Assembly (NCBI GenBank): GCA_030568195.1
Contig: JAJLTO010000008.1
Coordinates: forward strand, 248,001 to 312,000
Direction: 5' to 3'
Origin: Dipodascopsis uninucleata var. uninucleata
Lineage: Eukaryota > Ascomycota > Lipomycetes > Lipomycetales > Lipomycetaceae
Length of the DNA stretch: 64,000 bases
The number at the start of each line of letters is the position of its first letter. The stretch's first letter is position 1. The notes below the pieces were generated by a model. That model worked only from the letters and a program-made list of their open reading frames with translations, had not been told where the DNA came from and ran no database searches. Shown here in pieces: positions 44,283 to 56,681 of this stretch. A program made the translations under genes and the position numbers.

Positions 44283-47200
44283 TCATTTACGCTGCATCCG
44301 ATCCTTGTAAATCGTCTTGAAACCATTGCAAAGTCCTTGAACATCTGGATAAACTGCAGAAAACAGCTGATAACCGTTAGGAATCACCTTGACCGGCCAC
44401 GTAACAATCTTCGAATGAAGCCCTGCTTTGAAACAAAGACAGAAGTACCCTGGATTCTTTGTGTCCAGACAGAATGCGTAGTTTGATCGTCTTGGGTTAG
44501 CTTCAGTATACGTTGTCAGCCATCTCTCAACGTCAGCTCTAGAACCTTTCTGGAATTTCTCGGACGCCATCATTTCATCAACTTTTCGGACCATAGCTTG
44601 AATGTGCATGAAAATCAATTCATCAAGATCTGAATACTTGCTATCTCCAATTTTAAGCACACGGCCAAGACTATAGTCATTTTCCTTTTCCAGCTCAAGA
44701 ACAGCAACATGCTGATAAACATTTTCAGCAACCTTCCATGTGATCGCAATATGGTCAAATCCCATAGACGATGGTCGAATGACTAGATCGCCACGCTGTA
44801 AAGGGGCCAGATATTCTTCTGCCTGCTTCGCCGTGAATGGCTTGAATAGCCTATGTTTAATCACACGACTAGTGCGCTGTTCTGACTCCTTCTTCGCTGC
44901 TAGTTTTGCTCTATCACGATCCTCTTCAAAGTCGTCCCACTTTTCAGGGTCTCGCTTGCCATTATAACGCAAAGCACTGCGAATTGCATCTTCTACGACT
45001 TCGTCCCGTGTGCTCAATTCTGCCTGAAACGTACCATAATTGATACTTAAAACTTTCGCACGTACTGTTTGTCCAAAATAGAAAAGCGATGAAGGATATG
45101 GAACATCCGTTCTACTTGTCATTTCCATAGCAGAAACATTACCGTCAATTCCACAAGATAACCGTGCAACGAGATATCTATCAGTAACCTTTCGTATGTT
45201 GACAGGTACGACGATACCAGTATGCAATGTCTCGCTTGTCTCACCGGTGAGCATCGTAAACACACCATTCTCATCCAAAGGTCGGAAAGGCTTGCGCATT
45301 TCTTCGTAATGATGTTGTAATTCGTCCTTGATCATTTCTAGAGTTGCACGTTTACGTTGATTAAAATTACGCCTCAGCTCATCGGCATACTCGACTAAGA
45401 TGAGCTCATTGAGCTTATCCGGATCATCATCCATTAACCTTACAACAACACCACCTTGTCCTTCCAGATCCACCAAATCTTCTTCGTCTAGTTCCAATGC
45501 GTCAGCTGCCATTTTGCGTGCCAATTCATAGTCTTCAGGATGTACTCGGGTTGAATCTAGAATTTCTGATACATCGGTCCTGTAAGCTTGGTCTTCCCAT
45601 GGAATTCTCAGAAAGGAAGCACAATTCATAAAAATATTCTTTCCTGCAATATGCTTTGTTACCAATTCACTTCGATCGTTTAAATAGCCATTTGCGCTGG
45701 AAGAGATAGCCTTAAGCATACCCGAAGCTTTTCGAGGACCAAGACCAGAAACGTATTGCAGCATATTTCCAATGTACGGATCGCGAATTGCCTCATTAAT
45801 CTCTACTCCAACAAGATTAACCATGTCAATAAATGCAGTATCGAAGGACTCCTTCAAAAGCTCTCGAGGTAAGAGATTCTGCAATGGATGAACTTCTATG
45901 GCATTAATATCATCACCCATAGCAATATATTCCAGAAGAGGACTTTGGACGTATCTCGCTAAGCCAACACAATATCTTAGCATGGGGGCAAGCTCCGAAA
46001 ATTCTTCCGTTGAACGAGCAGAATTCTGGTACAACCGAGCGACTTCATCATTTACCCATATAACCTCAATTGGTCTTTCTTCTTCAGTTGCCTCCTCTTC
46101 CACATATACTGTCAAATTCTCTGATTCAACAATATCCAAAATAGCCTTTCTCAACCTTAAAGAGGCGATAGAAAAACCAGCCATCCCTATAACATCAGGC
46201 TTTCTGCGCTTGACCAGCTCTACAAACAAATTCTTGAATTCGTCATCTCTGGGTTCACCTAATTTTGCGGTTTCGAGGACACGGCCTTGGTCATCAAGAT
46301 ACACTGCCACGGTCGCATCTTTACCTGGTATACCCATACCATTAGACAACGTTAGTACTCTGGGAGCAGTTCCAAGCTCAAATCCAAGTGGTTTGTAAGG
46401 TGCTTGATCAAGTTTATCCAAAAGAGCTTGACGACACTTCAAAGCAATAGCCTGCTGGCAGCTCGTGCGCAAATCTTCTCGAACCTCTCTACACATGAGT
46501 AAGATTAGCTTATCCATAGCCATTCTCAAAACTGCGCGACGCTCCTTGTTCCACGCCTCAGCGATATCTGAAACGTTGTCTGACAAAAAATTTTGGGCAA
46601 CTTTCTGGAAAAAAGCATCGAAATGAAATATCTTAAATCTGAGATCAATTAAACTTTCTGATTCAGCATGAAGCATCTCAACGAACATCTCAGGGTCATT
46701 TAGAATATCAGATATTTCAATATTACGAGCATATTTAAATCTGTAATACTTATGACTCTCATCGATAATCTTCTTGCCCTTGTCAGTTGCATGAACATTG
46801 ATTCGGACTAAAGCTCTGATAATATTTTTTCGAAGGAAGTTTCTAGTTCGTAGGTCATGGAATATCTCTTCAGCAAACATATTTTTAGCCGCCTGTAAAG
46901 CAGACTCCGCATCTGTATAAGGTGCCGGGTCGTTGAGGAAATCGCCGTTTGCAATCTGCTCTGCTATCTCCAAGGGATAGGAATCAGGATCTTCAGTGAA
47001 GTGAAGTTTCTTATCTTCTGCAAAATTAAGGCCAAACTGTTCCGCGGAAATTCCGAACGCTCTTACCAAAGTGTATACTTGACTGCTACGTATTCTTTCG
47101 AAGGCTGAATATCTAGAATTAGGACGTTTGACAGTAGCAGTTGCCCCATTTGTGATCTCTTCCCCGTTACCTTTCGAAGCGATAGCTGAAGCGGCATCTT

Positions 47201-48721
47201 TCATCCTGGCAGAGTATCTAAACATAATATAGTCCCAGCAGTCTTGGTATTCTTGAAGAGTTTCTGCGATTTGTAAAAATTCATCTATAGAACCGTCATT
47301 GATACTGAGAGAGGAAACTAGTCTCTCGACACTATGCTTCTTCTCAATGATGGAGTGAAATTTGATATCAAGATTCAATATTGTCCACAAATCATCCTGC
47401 GTCAATAATCTCTCCGCTGATAGCTCATCATTAGCTTCATTAGACTGTTTGGGTAACTCATGGAGTAAATAATCTCGACGATGCTGCCAGATAAATGGAA
47501 CTTCAAGCTGGTCTCTGACAAAAAACTCAAGCACCTTCTTCACAGAACGCTCAAATGATTGCTCTAAGTCACTATTTCTACTCAGCCAGTCTTTTTTTGT
47601 CTCTGACATCAACTTAACTAGCCACTTTTCTTCAAAGATATATTCTAAATCCGATAATTCGTAGGAACTGAATGCCTTACGAGCCAACTGAAAACGTTCA
47701 GGTTCATCCTTTGCTCTGATTGCATTATCCTCATCCGTGAGCATACGTTCTTGTAACTCGCTAGGCTCAAAAACATCTTTCAATTCCGTTACCGGCTGCT
47801 CTTCATCGTATGCATCCGCTTCTTCCATTTCTTCAGCTTCCAGTGCCCAGGCATACTCGTCGCCATCACCAAATATTTCAAAAATTTCACCGATCTGTTC
47901 TTCGTCTACACCAGGAATAGCAGCCCGTTGAGTCTTTCCACTGATTGTCTTCTTGCTTGCTTGTAATTGATCTTGAACTTGCTCCTCGTCGGAAAACTCG
48001 TCATCTTCAATAAAGCCAGCGAATTCATCAAGAACACCACGGCGATTCGCGGGTCTAACACTTTCATCTTCACCTTCTTTTTCCTCATCCGAGAAAATGT
48101 CTATCAACCCTTCATCGATTCTTCGCTGACGTTTAGACATCGGCCCCTCACTTGACTTTCTGACGTTCATTCCTGTATTCTCCATGACGAGATCAAGATC
48201 ATCTTCATCTAATTCCTCATCATCTCGATGATGACGGTCACCGTCCTCACCATTTTCTGACATCTCTCGCCTACGCTTGCGTCTCCGTCTCCTTCGACGT
48301 TCACGTTCTCCATCTGAGACTTCTTCATCTTCCTCATCATCATCTACAATAAATCCTTCTCGAATCTAATAATATTCAATGAATTAGTATACGTCCACTA
48401 ATTTTCACATCATTTTCAAGCTAGCAATAGCAAATATGAACATATTGCCTGCCCTCTTATCGAGAGTAACCCAAAATACTAAAAAACTCGGATTCAATTC
48501 ACCTTTGCCATTTCTTCTTCGTCTTCTTCTTCGTCTTCTTCCGAAGAATCTTCCCTATCCTCATTTTCATCGTCACTTGCATGCGTTCCATTATCGTTTT
48601 GACGTCTGTTTCCATACTCCGTCTCTTCCTCTCCAGAGCCAACATCCTGCTCATCCTCGCCATACTTGTCAAGCTCGGCACTATGATCTACAAAGCCGCT
48701 CATCGCGCCTTTTCGATTCAT
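44283..48721 (-). CDS. SPT6: Transcription elongation factor and histone chaperone Spt6
   Basis: Two exons, 48503-48721 and 44283-48365, phase 0, give 1433 residues (or start at the ATG at 48703). The N-terminus is very acidic, and the splice joins EEEMAK to IREGFIVDDDEEDEE, the conserved Spt6 start of the core; a basic RRRRRRKRRR patch follows. The core contains the helix-turn-helix and YqgF-like parts, then the HhH block DPYIGNMLQYVSGLGPRKAS, an S1 domain (GIVVPVNIRKVTDRYLVARL region) and tandem SH2 domains at the C-terminus (RGDLVIRPSSMGFDHIAITW). Spt6 travels with RNA polymerase II, binds the Rpb1 linker through its tSH2 and reassembles nucleosomes. Confidence 0.95.
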
Positions 48722-49189
48722 TCACTAGCTAAATTTCTCAGAATTAGCCGAACTGATGAACCGCTACCGCCACACCTTGTTAAAAATATTTACTAGATTT
48801 CTGATCCTCGTATTAATTCACTTTTTTCCTTACCTAACGATTTTCGAAGTATCATCACTCAATTACCCTAACATCAGAGGTTGTGCTTGTAAACATTCTA
48901 CATTTACCCGGGTGTGGCTCTGCTTGGTTTGTGTTACGCCCGATCAAGTACACGCAAGATACTTCAGAATATATTCCTTGAAGAGCTGGCGAAAGAGGTG
49001 AATGGCCTTGCTCATAGATGGAAGAAAAAATACTAGAGGGAACAAGCGGACTGCAGAAAACTCTTGTGTATAAATAAAAGGAAACAGAACGCTGTTTCCT
49101 AGCAAGAGTGTGTTACTAGTTCTAAGATTACCAGCACAGAATATTACAAAGGTTCGTCAGATCATACTAGATCAAATCACAGGTTCCGG
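48722..49189. promoter_or_regulatory. Divergent promoter of SPT6 and the MAPKK gene
   Basis: About 470 nt between two start codons. No specific binding motif was identified. Confidence 0.4.
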
Positions 49190-50903
49190 ATGGCTCCTTT
49201 ACCACCACCTTCGACTTCTATGTCTGCTCCAGGAGCTGTCCCAACCGCAGGTGGTGATGTGGTAAGAGCTTCTCCGTTTGCAAGAGCACGGAGAGTATCC
49301 TCTATTGTACAAGTACCAACTTCAAATGCACATTCGCTTTCATCTCAGACCAGTGGGGTGAACGTTGGATCACAAACGCGAGCAAGTCAGGTCAGCAAAA
49401 TGGATAAACAGGAGTCGACTGAGTCACCTTTAAGAACAGAGGCTAGCTCTACTTCTGGAAATGGTGATAGCTGCAGTAATATTTCTCGGGATAGCTTAGG
49501 ATCTGGAAGCTCTAAGGGGCTTAGCAGTAGGACTATTGGTGATATCAGTGCATCTGGTATCGGGAATATCCGCACGAGCTCTTCAGAGCGTCTAACGTTA
49601 GCGACTACAGAAGGGAATCGACTGAAGCGAGATACTTTAAGTAGTGAAGGTTTCAAAGATTCAGGCAAGAAAATGTCATCTCTGCTAGAGTCGCGCTCGC
49701 TAAAGAGAAAGAATTTCAAGAAACTTTCTTTGCCTGTTCCAGAATCTGAGCCTCCAGTGCTCACAGCTCTTGATCATATTTTGCCTTCAAGGAGTACAAG
49801 CTCAAGCTCAAGTACATCACGGTCATCATCTACAACAGTACGGTCATCAGAGCTACCTCGCGATTTACCCCTTGCCTCTATTGATGATGCGCAAGTTCCA
49901 GGAGGGCCTGCTGAAGTCTATTATCACAACAACTTAGTTGACCAACTATCTACTTTAGAAGTCGGTGTGGAATTTAGATTGGATCTTCGTAAAGAGGACT
50001 TTAAAACTTTGAGAGAAATAGGCAAAGGAAATGGAGGCACAGTTTCGAAGGTGCTTCACCTTCCAACGAAGACAACCATGGCAAAGAAAGTGATTCATAT
50101 TGAGGCTAACCCTGCAGTCTGTAAGCAGATTGTGAGAGAGCTACACGTCATGCATGAATGCCATTCTAAATATATAGTTTCATTTTATGGAGCATTTGTT
50201 AACGACGACAATGTAATCATGTGTATGGAATATATGGACTGTGGATCGTTAGATCGGATTTACAAGAAAATGGGGGCCGTAAAGGAAGATATTCTTGGTA
50301 AAATAGCGGAAGCTGTTGTTGAGGGCTTGTCTTATCTCTACAATCTCAACAAAATTATTCACAGAGATGTTAAGCCTTCAAACGTCTTGGTGAATTCTCA
50401 TGGACAGATTAAATTATGTGATTTCGGAGTCTCCGGTGAATTAATCAATTCTATTGCTGATACTTTTGTGGGAACTTCTACTTACATGTCGCCTGAAAGA
50501 ATTAAAGGCGCTGCTTATTCCGTCAAGAGCGATGTATGGTCATTAGGACTTATGCTACTTGAACTAGCAATTGGTCATTTCCCGTTTGACCGAAATGACT
50601 CTACACCTATGAGTATACTAGACTTATTACAGCAGATCGTTAACGAGCCAGCACCAAGATTACCCGAGGGCCATAAGTTCAGTGACGGTTTAAGAGGTTG
50701 TATCGATAGATGTCTTATAAAGGATGTAGAGCTAAGGCCCACTCCACAAGATTTGCTGGTAAGTTCAAAAGTCTTTGTTGTAACTAATTTTTACATATAT
50801 TCCTGATACAACGTACTAACTACTTATATAGAGCGACCCTTACCTTCTCAAGGTTAAAACTATGGATGTTGATACTGAAAAGTGGGCCAAGAGTACTATT
50901 TAA
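49190..50903 (+). CDS. STE7: STE7-type MAP kinase kinase
   Basis: Two exons, 49190-50758 and 50832-50903, phase 0, give 546 residues. The N-terminal 260 residues are Ser/Thr-rich and contain LKRKNFKKLSLPV at 171-183, a basic cluster followed by L-x-L that fits a MAPK-docking D-site. The kinase domain has the Gly loop GKGNGGTV at 278-285, the ATP-binding Lys at 300, HRD at 391-393 and DFG at 411-413. The activation loop SIADTFVGT places the phospho-acceptors at S421 and T425, as in MEK1. In the yeast mating pathway Ste7 is activated by Ste11 and phosphorylates Fus3/Kss1. Mkk1-like or Pbs2-like identity is less likely from the motif set but cannot be excluded. Confidence 0.85.
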
Positions 50904-51545
50904 TTTTGGTAGTTTGTTTGCATTCATTATACCTATTTGTCAACCTTTGCATCAATCGTTATATCCACTTTTTGTTATCGAATCATTCTACGTATATGAA
51001 GAGGCATTTTTTTCTCTTCATAAATAGGCAATTTACATGATTAAAAATTTATATAGACAGTTAGTAGTTAGCTGTGATTCAAGAGTTATTACTGTTAGTT
51101 CTTGATTTACATTCTGTGCTTATTTTCGTATTATATTATCGAACCATTTTTGGTGTATCTCGAGTGTTTCGTTTATTTGGTGTCATCATTCGCTTAAGAT
51201 TCGTTCTAAAAGTCAGACCATATATTTTGATTAATGACTGCTTTAGTTTATCAGTGTCTTTTACGTGTTGTATCTTAGTTTACTACTTAAGATACTAGAT
51301 ATATTAAATTCTATTTATTCTAATGCATGAATTATGTATTGATCTAAACAATATCCACTTAATAATTCTCTATTGACGGTATTCCATTATATAATAATTT
51401 CTTGTTCTGCTTTTAAGGAAATTGAAACTATCCTGATGAAGTACTGACAAAAAGGAAGGATATATTGCTTATCAAAAGTTTTCGGGAATGCAACCACAAT
51501 AATGCATCTTCTACAAAACAATTTCTAATTTCTAACATGTTCTTT
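50904..51545. other. Convergent 3' intergenic region
   Basis: AT-rich sequence between the MAPKK gene and VPS54. A short open frame at 51428-51658 (minus) overlaps the VPS54 end in another frame and is not convincing. Confidence 0.4.
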
Positions 51546-53900
51546 CTAAGTTTGCTGTTGCGAGGTTTGCTGAGGTCTCTGGGACATGACAGCTGACAGC
51601 AGTGCATTTCCATACTTTCCAGTAATCGATTCGCACTCCGATAAAAACATTCTAACAAGATTATAAAAACTCGTGAATACAGACGGATCTGCGAATGTAT
51701 TCAAATTTCGTCTTACATTAATTATTCTAATGGTACGCGCTTGTGTAATATCGGCAGCAAGTACAATCAAATCCGACGTATCCAAAATTGTTTCCATAGA
51801 AGACGATACATCTAGTAATAGCTTTTGATGCGTGGACATTCGTCTCAGTAATTCTGATATACTAGTAAATATATCCTTCATCATCTCTTCAAACTCTTGT
51901 GGTCGCATATCCCGTAAAAGTCGCTCAAGAGCAGCTGACTTTTGAGCTGTGCTTGCTGTCTTACCGGTTGCACTGCTTGATACAGAAGTAGTATCATCCA
52001 TAGCATTTGACGGAAGATTACGTTTAATCAAGTTCTTCACTTCGCGCATGATGGCATCATGTAAACGTTGCATTGCCGAATCCACCGAACCAACCTTCTC
52101 TAGATTCTTTAAATGCATTGATAAATTCTGTTTCAAGTTTTCTGGTAGATTTAGATATGAAGTATTTATTGGCTTGGTGACTGTAGATATTGAAGGTTGC
52201 GAATTTCCTAGCTTCACATTAACTGTTGAATATGTACGAGAGAACCTGTATAATGTTTCCTGAGAGGGAACGGACGCAACATGTCGTCGTAAATCTTCCA
52301 AAAAACAGGAAGTAAATCGTAACTGGTATTCGACCTGTATCCTATTCTGTAGGTTTCTAACTTGATCACGAACAGGCTGTATTCCTGGAACATTGGAGAG
52401 TGCGCGAAGAGGATATTTCCAGCCATTAGATTCTTTCCGAAGTGCGTTTAACTCTTGCAGATCAATGTCACCATGTACGATTCTCTCTACCAAAAGAGTC
52501 GTATCCCAGCTTTTATCAACATCTCCCTGTTTCCATATATGCTCTGCCTCACGAGAAACAGCTACACTTAGACTCATTTGAAGCACTGCTTGGTACAGTT
52601 TCTGTACATTCTCTTTTCTTTTCTGCAAACGAACAATCTCGAGACCAATCTCAGCTTGTTCATTATCTACGTTCTTGAGATCTTGCCGTAAACCTGCGAT
52701 CTTTTCGACTGCATTGGTAGTCTCAACATGAAGATTTCGCAAGTCACCCAGAGCAGCGAAAAAGGATGAGGATGCCTTCGATATCTCGTTAATTAGATGC
52801 ATTTCAACAGTGTCAAGATACCACGAAAGTTTTTCTTGTATAATAGCATTGTTGGCAATCGATTTCCTACTATTCTGTGAATTTGATGCGAAGATCTCAG
52901 AGTATTCGGAAACATGATCGAATATTCGAGGATTTTCTAACTTAAAATTTTCCTCAAAATATACCTGTGGAATCGTTGAGAGTGGCGTGAGCGTTGATCC
53001 AGGCTTTGACTTTGTGGTATCACTATTCTCGCTTTCATCTGGTGAATTGAGTTGTGTATCACTTAGACTACTAAAGGAGTCAACTCTGATTGGTAGTTCT
53101 CGACGCAAACTCGATATTGCTTTATCTGCCTTACTAAGAACCTCCCCAGATGCTGTCTTAAGACTAATAAAGCGGTCAAAATCGTTTGATACCGAGTTTA
53201 AATATTCATCAAATTGTTCTGGTTCTAAGATATCGATATTAGTCAGAGGTACGGGAGGGATGTCTCGCGCCGAAGGAGCTCTCGATGATAAGCTCTTATT
53301 TGAGACTGAGTTTAACACAGTTGCAATCGCATTCGTTCCAATGCTACTATTATTAAATCCAAGAGATGATAAATCTCTTCTCAAACTGAAGGAGGTTGAT
53401 GTACTACTAGCCGACGGTCGTCTATTATTTCCTCCATATATACTAGAAGGTCTCGATCCGTATTGTGTTGCCAAGTTAAGTTGCGACTGCTGCACGATAG
53501 TTTGAGTAGGCGAACGGATAGATTCAAAACTATATCCTGAAGTAGAAAATGATGGCGACAGAGGAGAAGGCGTTCTGTCAGTAGGACCAGAACCTTGAGA
53601 CGAGAGGACTTTTTCATTTACTGGTTCGTGACCATTTTCCGAGCTTACAATCACCTGAATACCAGAATAGTTTCTTACTTTATCTGCGCCTGTAACGCTT
53701 TTCTTCGTTGTTCTCTCGCCATCGATCTTACTTGATCTATCTATGTCGGTATCGTATCCGGTACTTGGACCACTTTCTGACCCATCAAAAGGACTGGTAC
53801 TCGCAACGATACGTGCAGTTGAATCTACCAGTCGGGCATTTCGAATACTGCGATCATCATCGATTGCTTCGTCCTTCTTGGTGCGTTCTGACGAAGCCAT
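51546..53900 (-). CDS. VPS54: GARP complex subunit Vps54
   Basis: A single exon of 784 residues from the ATG at 53900 (MASSERTKKDEAID); the frame is open 12 codons upstream only from a non-ATG codon. The first 230 residues are Ser-rich and disordered. The Vps54 N-terminal domain begins near 320 with VYFEENFKLENPRIFDHVSE and NAIIQEKLSWYLDTVEMHLI, followed by long coiled coils. GARP tethers endosome-derived vesicles at the trans-Golgi. The protein ends soon after the conserved RIINVRRNLNTFADPSVFTS block, in a Gln-rich tail. Known homologues are longer (about 890 to 980 residues) and carry a C-terminal tethering domain, which seems absent here; too little DNA remains before the next gene to hold it. 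Confidence 0.85.
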   Translation of the reverse strand: MASSERTKKDEAIDDDRSIRNARLVDSTARIVASTSPFDGSESGPSTGYDTDIDRSSKIDGERTTKKSVTGADKVRNYSGIQVIVSSENGHEPVNEKVLSSQGSGPTDRTPSPLSPSFSTSGYSFESIRSPTQTIVQQSQLNLATQYGSRPSSIYGGNNRRPSASSTSTSFSLRRDLSSLGFNNSSIGTNAIATVLNSVSNKSLSSRAPSARDIPPVPLTNIDILEPEQFDEYLNSVSNDFDRFISLKTASGEVLSKADKAISSLRRELPIRVDSFSSLSDTQLNSPDESENSDTTKSKPGSTLTPLSTIPQVYFEENFKLENPRIFDHVSEYSEIFASNSQNSRKSIANNAIIQEKLSWYLDTVEMHLINEISKASSSFFAALGDLRNLHVETTNAVEKIAGLRQDLKNVDNEQAEIGLEIVRLQKRKENVQKLYQAVLQMSLSVAVSREAEHIWKQGDVDKSWDTTLLVERIVHGDIDLQELNALRKESNGWKYPLRALSNVPGIQPVRDQVRNLQNRIQVEYQLRFTSCFLEDLRRHVASVPSQETLYRFSRTYSTVNVKLGNSQPSISTVTKPINTSYLNLPENLKQNLSMHLKNLEKVGSVDSAMQRLHDAIMREVKNLIKRNLPSNAMDDTTSVSSSATGKTASTAQKSAALERLLRDMRPQEFEEMMKDIFTSISELLRRMSTHQKLLLDVSSSMETILDTSDLIVLAADITQARTIRIINVRRNLNTFADPSVFTSFYNLVRMFLSECESITGKYGNALLSAVMSQRPQQTSQQQT

Positions 53901-54372
53901 TTTCAAAAGTGGAGCCACACCAGCTCCAGTTTTCAATTGAACTTCAGTATCAGAATCGAATTATTGACATCAATGATTCATCGACAGATGAATAATGACT
54001 CCTAGAACAAAATGTCTCGATTCGAGGAAGATTTAGCCTGACTGATATTTCAGATGGACTCGTCGTACTGTCCTTGCTTAGCCTCGAATGTTATAGCCAC
54101 ATCTGCATTCCATTGTGGCCGAGCCTGATAATTAATCAGGGTAACATAACGCGTTAAAAAATTGCAACGCGTATTTTAGGAATAGTAATTAAAATGACGC
54201 GTGCAACATACTAAGGAAGATCCCTTAAAGAGAACACAATTTTCGCTTTCGATTTGTATATGATTTCTACAATAATTATATCTCTCTTTTATTGATAATA
54301 GAATATTTCTGAGCTGCATTCGAGTCTTATCTTGAGACACAGAGTCATATAAGAAAGAAGATATACCCGAAT
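53901..54372. promoter_or_regulatory. Divergent promoter of VPS54 and MCM5
   Basis: About 470 nt between the two start codons, containing the MCB cluster listed next. A short minus-strand open frame at 54176-54406 overlaps the MCM5 start and is not credible. Confidence 0.5.
54149..54202. promoter_or_regulatory. Three MCB (ACGCGT) boxes upstream of MCM5
   Basis: ACGCGT occurs at 54149-54154, 54167-54172 and 54197-54202, about 170-225 nt before the MCM5 ATG. Such clusters are targets of the MBF factor and give G1/S-peaking transcription. Confidence 0.8.
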
Positions 54373-56681
54373 ATGTCGTTCGATCAGCCCCGAATATATA
54401 CAGCATCAGTCCTACCTCCAGGAGATGTCGCGAATGACGAATCTCGTCTTGAGATAGAAGAGCATTTTGGAGACTTCGTGCTAGAATATAGATTGGATAG
54501 CGACTTTATTTACCGGTAAGGGCAGAGCTAAGGATTTGCCTACGAATACGTTAAGAATATGATATTAATTTGCGTATGACATAGTGACCAGTTGAGAGAA
54601 AACATTCTTGTTCGACAGTACAAGTTGTCCGTTGACATGTCACATTTGATTTCTTATAATGAAGATCTAGCACATAAGCTTATGAACGAACCAACTGAAT
54701 TGTTACCATTGGTATGTATGAACTGACAAACACCTAAAAATAAGAAGAGCTAATTTCTTTATAGTTTGAAAATTCTGTTCGCGAAGTGGCTAAGCGAATC
54801 GTATTCCCTGGAGCTTTAAATGATGAATCTATCACCCAGGAGATTCCTCCTTGCCAGGTAATTTTGACCTCAAATGCAAATCCTATTGCAATTAGAGACC
54901 TTGATGCATCCCATATCTCGAAGCTTATCCGAATACCCGGTATCGTTATTGGCGCTTCGACATTATCTTCCAAGGCAACGGTACTGCATCTTATGTGTAA
55001 AACGTGTCAACATGTCAAGCGCTTAATTGTTGGTGGTGGTTTCTCCGGTGTTCAGATGCCGAGAACTTGTGATGGACCACCGCCAGCAGATGGAAATAAG
55101 ACTTGTCCCCTTGATCCATATATGATTGTTCATGAGAAATGTTCTTTTGTTGATCAACAGACTCTCAAGCTCCAAGAGGCGCCAGACATGGTACCAGTTG
55201 GTGAAATGCCTCGTCATATCATTCTTTCTGCTGACAGATATCTAACGAACAATGTGGTTCCGGGAAGCAGATGTACGATTGTCGGAATATATTCAATCTA
55301 TCAAAGTAAGGCGTCTATCAAAGGTAGTGGTAGCGCAGTTGCCATTCGAAATCCTTACATCCGTGTAGTCGGTATTCAGGTTGACATGGATCACACAAGT
55401 AAGATGGGTGCCTCTTTTACAGAAGAGGAAGAAGAAGAATTTATTGCTCTTTCAAGACATCCCAGACTCTATGAGATCTTTGCAAACAGCATTGCTCCTT
55501 CTATCTATGGCAACAATGACATCAAAAAAGCGATCGCCTGTCTTTTACTAGGAGGATCAAAGAAAATTTTGCCAGATGGTATGAAACTCAGGGGAGACAT
55601 AAACGTTCTTTTACTTGGAGATCCTGGTACGGCCAAGTCTCAGCTGCTGAAGTTCGTGGAGAAAGTAGCACCTATCGCAATTTACACATCAGGAAAAGGA
55701 TCCTCTGCTGCGGGTCTGACTGCATCTGTGCAACGAGATACCGCTACCCGAGAATTCTATCTTGAAGGTGGTGCGATGGTTCTAGCTGACGGAGGTGTCG
55801 TTTGTATTGACGAGTTTGACAAAATGAGAGATGAAGACAGGGTCGCTATTCATGAAGCAATGGAGCAACAGACAATTTCGATTGCAAAAGCTGGCATCAC
55901 AACGATTTTGAATTCAAGAACAAGTGTGTTAGCGGCAGCAAATCCGATATTTGGACGTTATGATGATATGAAGACTCCTGGTGAGAACATTGATTTCCAA
56001 ACTACTATTCTTTCTCGTTTTGATATGATTTTTATTGTCAAGGACGACCACAATGATTCTAGAGATCAGTCTATAGCGAAGCACGTTATGAATATTCATA
56101 CCAACCAAGCTTCTGCTATTGAGCTATTACAGGCAAATAACGGTGAAATACCCATTGAGAAAATGAGAAGATATATTGCTTATTGCAAGACTCGATGTGC
56201 ACCTCATCTTTCGCCGGAAGCTGCTGAAAAATTATCAAGTCACTTCGTTAGCATTAGAAAGCAGGTGCTTCAGGTGGAGCAAGATGCTAATGAACGCTCG
56301 TCGATTCCTATCACTATTCGTCAGCTAGAGGCAATCATTCGAATTACTGAGTCACTTGCCAAACTGCAACTTTCGCCAATTGCCAAAGAAGAACATGTTG
56401 ATGAAGCCATTCGACTCTTCCTAGCTTCCACTATGGACGCCGTCGGTCAAGGAGCTGGTTCTAGACAAGAGCTGGTAGATGAAGTCAATAAGATTGAATC
56501 TGATCTAAAGCGACGACTGCCGATAGGCTGGAGTACATCATATAGAACACTTGTTCGAGAGTTTGTTACGGGCAAAGGATATAGTCAGCATGCCCTGGAC
56601 AAGGCTTTATTAATTCTGGAGCGCCGCGACACAATTCAGTTCAGACACCAGCGGTCTAATGTTTATCGATCTGGAGTATAG
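54373..56681 (+). CDS. MCM5: MCM5 subunit of the replicative helicase
   Basis: Three exons, 54373-54515, 54585-54711 and 54765-56681, phases 2 and 0, give 728 residues. The N-terminus [18 protein letters not shown] is typical of Mcm5. A zinc finger uses cysteines at about 168, 171, 192 and 216. The AAA+ core is intact: Walker A GDPGTAKS at 375-382, Walker B IDEFDKM at 438-444 and the arginine finger SRFD at 507-510. A C-terminal winged helix ends the protein. Mcm5 sits beside Mcm2 at the gate of the Mcm2-7 ring. Three MCB boxes lie upstream. Two CTG codons encode the invariant Leu pair after Walker A, showing standard CTG decoding. Confidence 0.96.
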
